Positions 30,390 to 33,729 of a DNA stretch of 33,729 nt are shown here, one piece after another. This stretch comes from Candidatus Saccharibacteria bacterium UBA5145. GTDB lineage: Bacteria; Patescibacteriota; Saccharimonadia; Saccharimonadales; UBA4665. Where the stretch lies: contig DHXX01000013.1 of the NCBI GenBank assembly GCA_002413865.1, positions 821-34,549 on the forward strand, given 5' to 3'. The notes below the pieces were generated by a model that was not told the origin of the DNA, ran no database searches, and saw only the letters and a list, made by a program, of their open reading frames with translations. Made by a program: the position numbers and the translations under genes. Numbering within the stretch: the first letter of the stretch is position 1; each line of letters opens with the position of its first letter.

Positions 30390-30687
30390 CCGGGTCGAAC
30401 TCATGCCAAACGAGTCTGGGTCCGGCGGAGTTTAACGAGTTTTTAAGAGTCATTACGTTCTAAGTAAGTACTGTGTCCGACCCAAGTCGGAAATTGGCCA
30501 GGCGGGGGAGGTGGGAGCCAAAATTATGATTGAGAATCCGTCGCTTAAGCCACCTAACAAAAGTATTAATAATTTTCAGGCAACTATGTGACTGAGGTCA
30601 CGATTACTTAAAAGCGGTTGGGGCGCCGCGAAATTGATACAGGTTATGCTAATTGACAAAAATAAACAGCCGCGGTTTACTAGGATT
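30390..30687 (+). other. Intergenic region before the sulfide oxidoreductase gene
   Basis: 298 bases without a convincing gene. It holds a short hairpin TCCGAC-CCAA-GTCGGA (30476-30491) and the CRP-type operator with -10 (30587-30650). A 21-codon frame at about 30523 ends within the operator and is not believed. Confidence 0.5.
30587..30650 (+). promoter_or_regulatory. CRP-type operator at class I position plus -10 (SQR operon)
   Basis: TGTGACTGAGGTCACG (30587-30602) differs from the site at 13192 in only 3 of 16 bases. A -10 TATGCT lies at 30645-30650. The centre is 50.5 bp from the hexamer, so about -62.5, the class I range and exactly 21 bp (two turns) farther than the site at 13192. Confidence 0.7.
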
Positions 30688-31941
30688 ATGAATACAACAA
30701 AAACAACAAAAATATTGATTCTGGGCGCCGGTACGGCCGGCACGATTATGGCCAATCGCCTAGCCAAGCAACGTCGCCGCGACTGGGACATCCAAATTAT
30801 CGATGAACAGGCCACGCACTACTACCAACCGGGGTTTCTGTTCCTGCCGTTCGGCCGCATCACCGAAAGCGCCATTACACGCCAACGGGCGGGCTTTATA
30901 TCTAAAAAAGTGGCGTATACCCAAAAGCCGATTGATAAAATTGTGGCCGATCAAAACAAGGTCCTATTAACTGACGGTAGTGAGCTACCGTATGACGTTT
31001 TGATTGTCGCAACCGGCGCCCAAATCGCTCCCGAGGAAACGCCCGGATTGCTAGGTGACCTCTGGCACAAACAAATATTCGATTTCTACACTTTTGAAGG
31101 CGCTAAGGCCTTGCGCGACTATCTGAAAGACTGGCAGGGGGGCCGGCTAGTAGTGCACATTACCGAAATGCCGATCAAATGCCCGGTCGCACCCCTGGAG
31201 TTCTCTTTCTTGGCGGATGACTTTTTCAAGCAAAAGAAGCTGCGCGACAAGGTCGACATCACTTTCGTAACGCCCCTCACGGGCGCCTTCACCAAGCCGG
31301 TGGCGTCTGCCAAACTAGGCCACCTGTTAGAGGAACGAAACATCACCGTCGTACCGGAATTCAGCGTCGAACATATCGACAACGCCCAAAAGAAACTGGT
31401 TTCTTACGACGGCCAAGAAGTGCCGTTTGACCTGCTGGTAACGGTCCCGACCAACAAGGGCAGCGCGGCCGTACAGCGCTCCGGGCTGGGCGACGAGCTC
31501 AACTTTATACCGACCGACCACCATACGCTACAGTCCAAAGCCTATCAGAATATCTTTGTTGTCGGCGACGCCACCAATGTGCCGGCCTCCAAAGCGGGCT
31601 CGACGGCTCACTTCGAAACCGAGATTCTGGCCGAAAACATCGCTCGATTCGTCGACGGCCAAGAGCTAAAGCCGGCCTTTGACGGTCACGCCAACTGTTT
31701 CGTTGAATCTGGTAATGGCAAGGCGTTGTTGATCGACTTCGGCTACGAAGTCGAGCCGGTCGAAGGCACCTTCCCGTTCGCGGGCATCGGGCCGCTGCAG
31801 CTGCTAAAGGAAAGCCGCCTCAATCACCTCGGTAAAAAGCTGTTCCGCCTGATCTATTGGTACATCCTGTTACCGGCGCGGCCACTGCCATTTATTACGG
31901 CTAAATTACAGCTTTCAGGCAAAAAACTAACCAAGAAATAG
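30688..31941 (+). CDS. sqr: Sulfide:quinone oxidoreductase-like flavoprotein
   Basis: A 417-residue FAD-dependent oxidoreductase of the SQR group, which oxidises sulfide to sulfane sulfur. The N-terminal dinucleotide fold is ILILGAGTAGTIMANRL; VATGAQ and IFVVGDATNVPAS complete the FAD site. Two cysteines exist: Cys165 in MPIKCPVAPLE, placed as the conserved active-site Cys of SQR, and Cys337 in HANCFVESG. The third Cys of classic SQR is absent. The C-terminal helices (LLKESRLNHLGKKLFRLIYWYILLP) would attach it to the membrane. I use the ATG at 30688; the longer frame from 30634 lies within the promoter. It leads a three-gene sulfur operon. Confidence 0.85.
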   Translation: MNTTKTTKILILGAGTAGTIMANRLAKQRRRDWDIQIIDEQATHYYQPGFLFLPFGRITESAITRQRAGFISKKVAYTQKPIDKIVADQNKVLLTDGSELPYDVLIVATGAQIAPEETPGLLGDLWHKQIFDFYTFEGAKALRDYLKDWQGGRLVVHITEMPIKCPVAPLEFSFLADDFFKQKKLRDKVDITFVTPLTGAFTKPVASAKLGHLLEERNITVVPEFSVEHIDNAQKKLVSYDGQEVPFDLLVTVPTNKGSAAVQRSGLGDELNFIPTDHHTLQSKAYQNIFVVGDATNVPASKAGSTAHFETEILAENIARFVDGQELKPAFDGHANCFVESGNGKALLIDFGYEVEPVEGTFPFAGIGPLQLLKESRLNHLGKKLFRLIYWYILLPARPLPFITAKLQLSGKKLTKK

Positions 31942-31950
31942 GAGTCATAT

Positions 31951-32259
31951 ATGGAACAATCACTTGCCGGCCAAACCGTCAGCGTCGATGACGGCGGTTA
32001 CATGACCGATAGCAACCAATGGAACGGCGAAATCGCCAAAGACATCGCCCAACAGCTCGGTATCGAGCTATCCGAACAGCACTGGGCCGTCATTAATTGG
32101 CTGCGCGAGCAACACGCCCAAGGTGTCGAAGCGAATATCCGCAAAGTCGGTAATTCGGGGATCGTCAACATCAAAGAATTTTACCTGTTGTTTCCGAACG
32201 GTCCGCTCAAAAACGCTTCAAAAATTGCCGGTCTGCCCAAGCCGACTAGCTGCTTATAA
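31951..32259 (+). CDS. tusE: TusE/DsrC-family sulfur carrier, single-cysteine type
   Basis: A 102-residue DsrC/TusE fold protein: W24 to A50 region (NQWNGEIAKDIAQQLGIELSEQHWAVI) and C-terminal arm NASKIAGLPKPTSCL. The penultimate Cys101 is the carrier Cys (CysA). In DsrC a second Cys lies 11 residues earlier, but here it is Ser90, so an intramolecular disulfide or bridged trisulfide of the DsrC type cannot form. The protein should accept and pass on persulfide, as TusE does. AGGAG precedes its ATG, only 9 bases after the SQR stop. Confidence 0.9.
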   Translation: MEQSLAGQTVSVDDGGYMTDSNQWNGEIAKDIAQQLGIELSEQHWAVINWLREQHAQGVEANIRKVGNSGIVNIKEFYLLFPNGPLKNASKIAGLPKPTSCL

Positions 32260-32282
32260 AAAACTAACGGAGAACACGAATT

Positions 32283-32771
32283 ATGAGTGAACACGATCAG
32301 GGCGAACTTGCCCTTAAGAAAATGATGATTATCGTCTCGAAAGCCGGCATCGATGGCGTTTACGCCGGATTAATTTTAGCCAATGGCGCGCGGTCCGAAG
32401 GCATCGAAGTGGATCTGTTTTTCACCTTCTTCGGCCTCGATGTCATTACTAAGAAACGAATGGATTATTTGAAAGTGGCGACGGCCGGCAATACTGGTAT
32501 GCATATGCCCGAAGTGGTTGGGGTGTTCCCCGGTATGGAAAACCTGGCGACCCACATGATGATGAAAGAAATGGAAAAACTCGACGTACCACCGGTCCAT
32601 GAATTCCTCGACATCATCAAAGCGTCGGACGCTAAAGTTTTTGCCTGCAAATTGGCCATGGAAATGTTCCATCTCAAGCGCGAAGACTTATGGGAAGACG
32701 TCGACGACGTCCTGAGTGTCGGTCAGTTCTATAACCGCTTTACTCCCGGCAGCCAAATAATATTCATTTGA
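32283..32771 (+). CDS. DsrE-family (DsrE2-like) sulfur transfer protein
   Basis: A 162-residue protein of the DsrE/DsrF/DrsH group, DsrE2-like branch. Typical features are ALKKMMIIVSKAGIDGVYAGLILANGA, VDLFFTFFGLDVI, and the probable persulfide-carrying Cys122 in AKVFACKLAMEMF. These proteins relay sulfane sulfur between carriers such as TusA, TusE and rhodaneses. It lies 23 bases after the tusE gene with CGGAG upstream and closes the operon; a strong hairpin follows. Met-rich segments (TGMHMPEV, THMMMKEMEK) are notable. No DsrAB or TusA is in the window. Confidence 0.88.
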   Translation: MSEHDQGELALKKMMIIVSKAGIDGVYAGLILANGARSEGIEVDLFFTFFGLDVITKKRMDYLKVATAGNTGMHMPEVVGVFPGMENLATHMMMKEMEKLDVPPVHEFLDIIKASDAKVFACKLAMEMFHLKREDLWEDVDDVLSVGQFYNRFTPGSQIIFI

Positions 32772-32813
32772 TATATTGCTAACCAGAGACTTACGGTTAC
32801 GCAGGCTACGAGT

Positions 32814-32841
32814 CAAATACCGGCTTTGAAGCCGGTATTTG
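32814..32841 (+). terminator. Terminator of the sulfur operon
   Basis: Perfect 13-base arms CAAATACCGGCTT (32814-32826) and AAGCCGGTATTTG (32829-32841). U-rich bases lie in the 3' arm, then AATTGATT. It starts 42 bases after the DsrE-like stop. Confidence 0.75.
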
Positions 32842-32982
32842 AATTGATTGCGATTGGTCATCAACGACAACAGAAAACAGCTCGGAAACCAGTTGTTTGC
32901 TTGGCGACAGCAGTTGCCAAGGCTAGAGCCCCGACAAATTTGCCCGGCGGCCAAGCTCCAAAGCTATTTAATAAAATTTAAC

Positions 32983-32991
32983 TGTTAAAAT
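32983..32991 (+). promoter_or_regulatory. Extended -10 giving a leaderless lysA mRNA
   Basis: TGT-TAAAAT, 6 bases before the ATG at 32998. Confidence 0.55.
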
Positions 32992-32997
32992 AAGGTA

Positions 32998-33729
32998 ATG
33001 CGAAAAAATCTTGACGATGAAATCGTCTTAAAAGCGATCGATAAGTATCCCACGCCTTTCTATCTTTATGACGAGGCGGGGATTCGGGCGGCCGCCCAAA
33101 CCATTGACGCCGCTTTTAAGTGGAACAAAGGTTTTAGAAACTACTTTGCCGTCAAAGCTTTGCCCAACCCGAAGATTATGGAAATTTTATTGGCTGAAGG
33201 CATGGGCTTGGATTGCAGCTCATTGACTGAACTATTATTAGCCGAAAAAGTTGGCGCTACCGGCCAACTCATTATGTTCAGCTCGAACAATACGCCGGCG
33301 GAAGACTTTCAGAAGGCTCGACAGCTTGAGACAATAATTAACCTCGACGACCTAGCCGATCTGGATTTTCTTGAAACCGTCGCCAGCCTGCCCGACTTAT
33401 TATGTTTTCGGTACAACCCGGGCAATTTAGTCCAAGGCAACGAAATTATCGGCCAACCCGAAGAAGCCAAGTTCGGCATGACTCGGCAGCAAATCCTGAC
33501 GGCCATAAAACTGGCCCAGCAAAAGGGCGTCAAGCGCTTCGGCCTGCACACCATGGTGATCAGCAATAACTTGAACATCCATATCGCTTTGGAGATCGTC
33601 GAAGTTCTCTTTGAGCTCGCCCGGGAAATCTACGAACAGAGCGGGGTAGAACTGGAGTTTATCAACTTGGGCGGCGGGATCGGCATACCCTACCTGCTAG
33701 AAGACGATAGCTTTGACATCGACGGTTTT
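32998..33729 (+). CDS. lysA: Diaminopimelate decarboxylase-like PLP enzyme, N-terminal part (3' end outside window)
   Basis: The first 244 residues of a fold-type III, PLP-dependent decarboxylase of the LysA/ornithine decarboxylase group. Lys53 in RNYFAVKALPNPKIM is the PLP-binding Lys. GMGLDCSSLTEL, FGLHTMVISNNLN and FINLGGGIGIPYL (the Gly-rich phosphate-binding loop) follow. LysA makes lysine from meso-diaminopimelate. The HTMV segment replaces the HxHIGSQ of classic LysA and I recall it from a subgroup labelled as diaminopimelate decarboxylase; the exact substrate is less certain than the family. The frame runs off the end of the window. Start chosen from the ATG with a -10 box just upstream. 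Confidence 0.85.
   Translation, partial: MRKNLDDEIVLKAIDKYPTPFYLYDEAGIRAAAQTIDAAFKWNKGFRNYFAVKALPNPKIMEILLAEGMGLDCSSLTELLLAEKVGATGQLIMFSSNNTPAEDFQKARQLETIINLDDLADLDFLETVASLPDLLCFRYNPGNLVQGNEIIGQPEEAKFGMTRQQILTAIKLAQQKGVKRFGLHTMVISNNLNIHIALEIVEVLFELAREIYEQSGVELEFINLGGGIGIPYLLEDDSFDIDGF

Noticed and set aside
30523..30591. Short frame ending in the CRP-type operator
   Set aside because: Only about 21 codons, poor context, and it overlaps a strong regulatory palindrome.
1..33729. Alternative genetic code (TGA as Gly)
   Set aside because: trmD, the GT2 gene and others end at TGA at the expected family length.

Overview
The window looks like part of a chromosome of a Candidate Phyla Radiation (Patescibacteria) bacterium, most likely a Saccharibacteria (TM7) relative. 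This is inference from short core proteins with low-complexity tails (NusB, S16, KH protein), a 47-residue L32 without zinc cysteines, the compact layout and many apparently leaderless genes. GC is about 50-53% by eye. TGA serves as a stop (for example trmD and the GT2 gene), so the Gly-decoding code of Gracilibacteria/Absconditabacteria does not apply. No rRNA, tRNA, insertion sequence or CRISPR array was seen.

Region 1 (1-5489) is an information-processing block: the end of leuS, a small reverse-strand lipoprotein, rpmF, nusB, a Nudix hydrolase, rnc, rpsP, a KH RNA-binding protein and trmD. rimM and rplS are absent between or beside rpsP and trmD. A short structured RNA or attenuator with its own promoter sits between the KH gene and trmD. 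Region 2 (5590-13028) holds a nickel superoxide dismutase with its maturation protease, a MarR/MFS efflux pair with a clear operator, a small anchored protein, a two-component system, and a DEAD-box helicase.

Region 3 (13192-23030) holds an unknown multi-pass membrane protein behind a CRP-type site, pgi, and a cell-surface glycan group (GT2 glycosyltransferase, GtrA-like protein, PIG-L deacetylase, polytopic GT-C-like protein). It also has an atypical receiver protein, a PspC protein, a 2H phosphoesterase and an isoaspartyl methyltransferase.

Region 4 (23190-33729) is the most interesting part, a redox island. It starts with a CRP/FNR-family regulator whose recognition helix carries the CRP-type Arg-Glu-xxx-Arg set. 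Matching TGTGAC-type palindromes lie before the membrane protein at 13283, the sulfide oxidoreductase operon at 30688 and, more weakly, a small-ORF operon at 24717. A second two-component system (25804-27482) precedes a three-gene flavin electron-transfer operon: an FMN-binding anchored protein, ApbE, and a fusion of an NqrB/RnfD-like membrane domain to a ferredoxin-NADP-reductase-like domain. Next comes a sulfide:quinone-oxidoreductase-like gene with a single-cysteine TusE/DsrC protein and a DsrE-family protein. The window ends inside a lysA-like decarboxylase. Together these suggest a cell that moves NAD(P)H electrons outward through covalently bound flavin, handles sulfide or sulfane sulfur, and controls part of this with one CRP-like regulator.

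No gene-free stretch exceeds 300 bases. The longest are 11524-11822 (RR promoter repeats, a heptamer repeat, the helicase terminator), 30390-30687 (CRP-type site and promoter), 13029-13282 (helicase leader hairpin, CRP-type site) and 15901-16151 (two divergent promoters).
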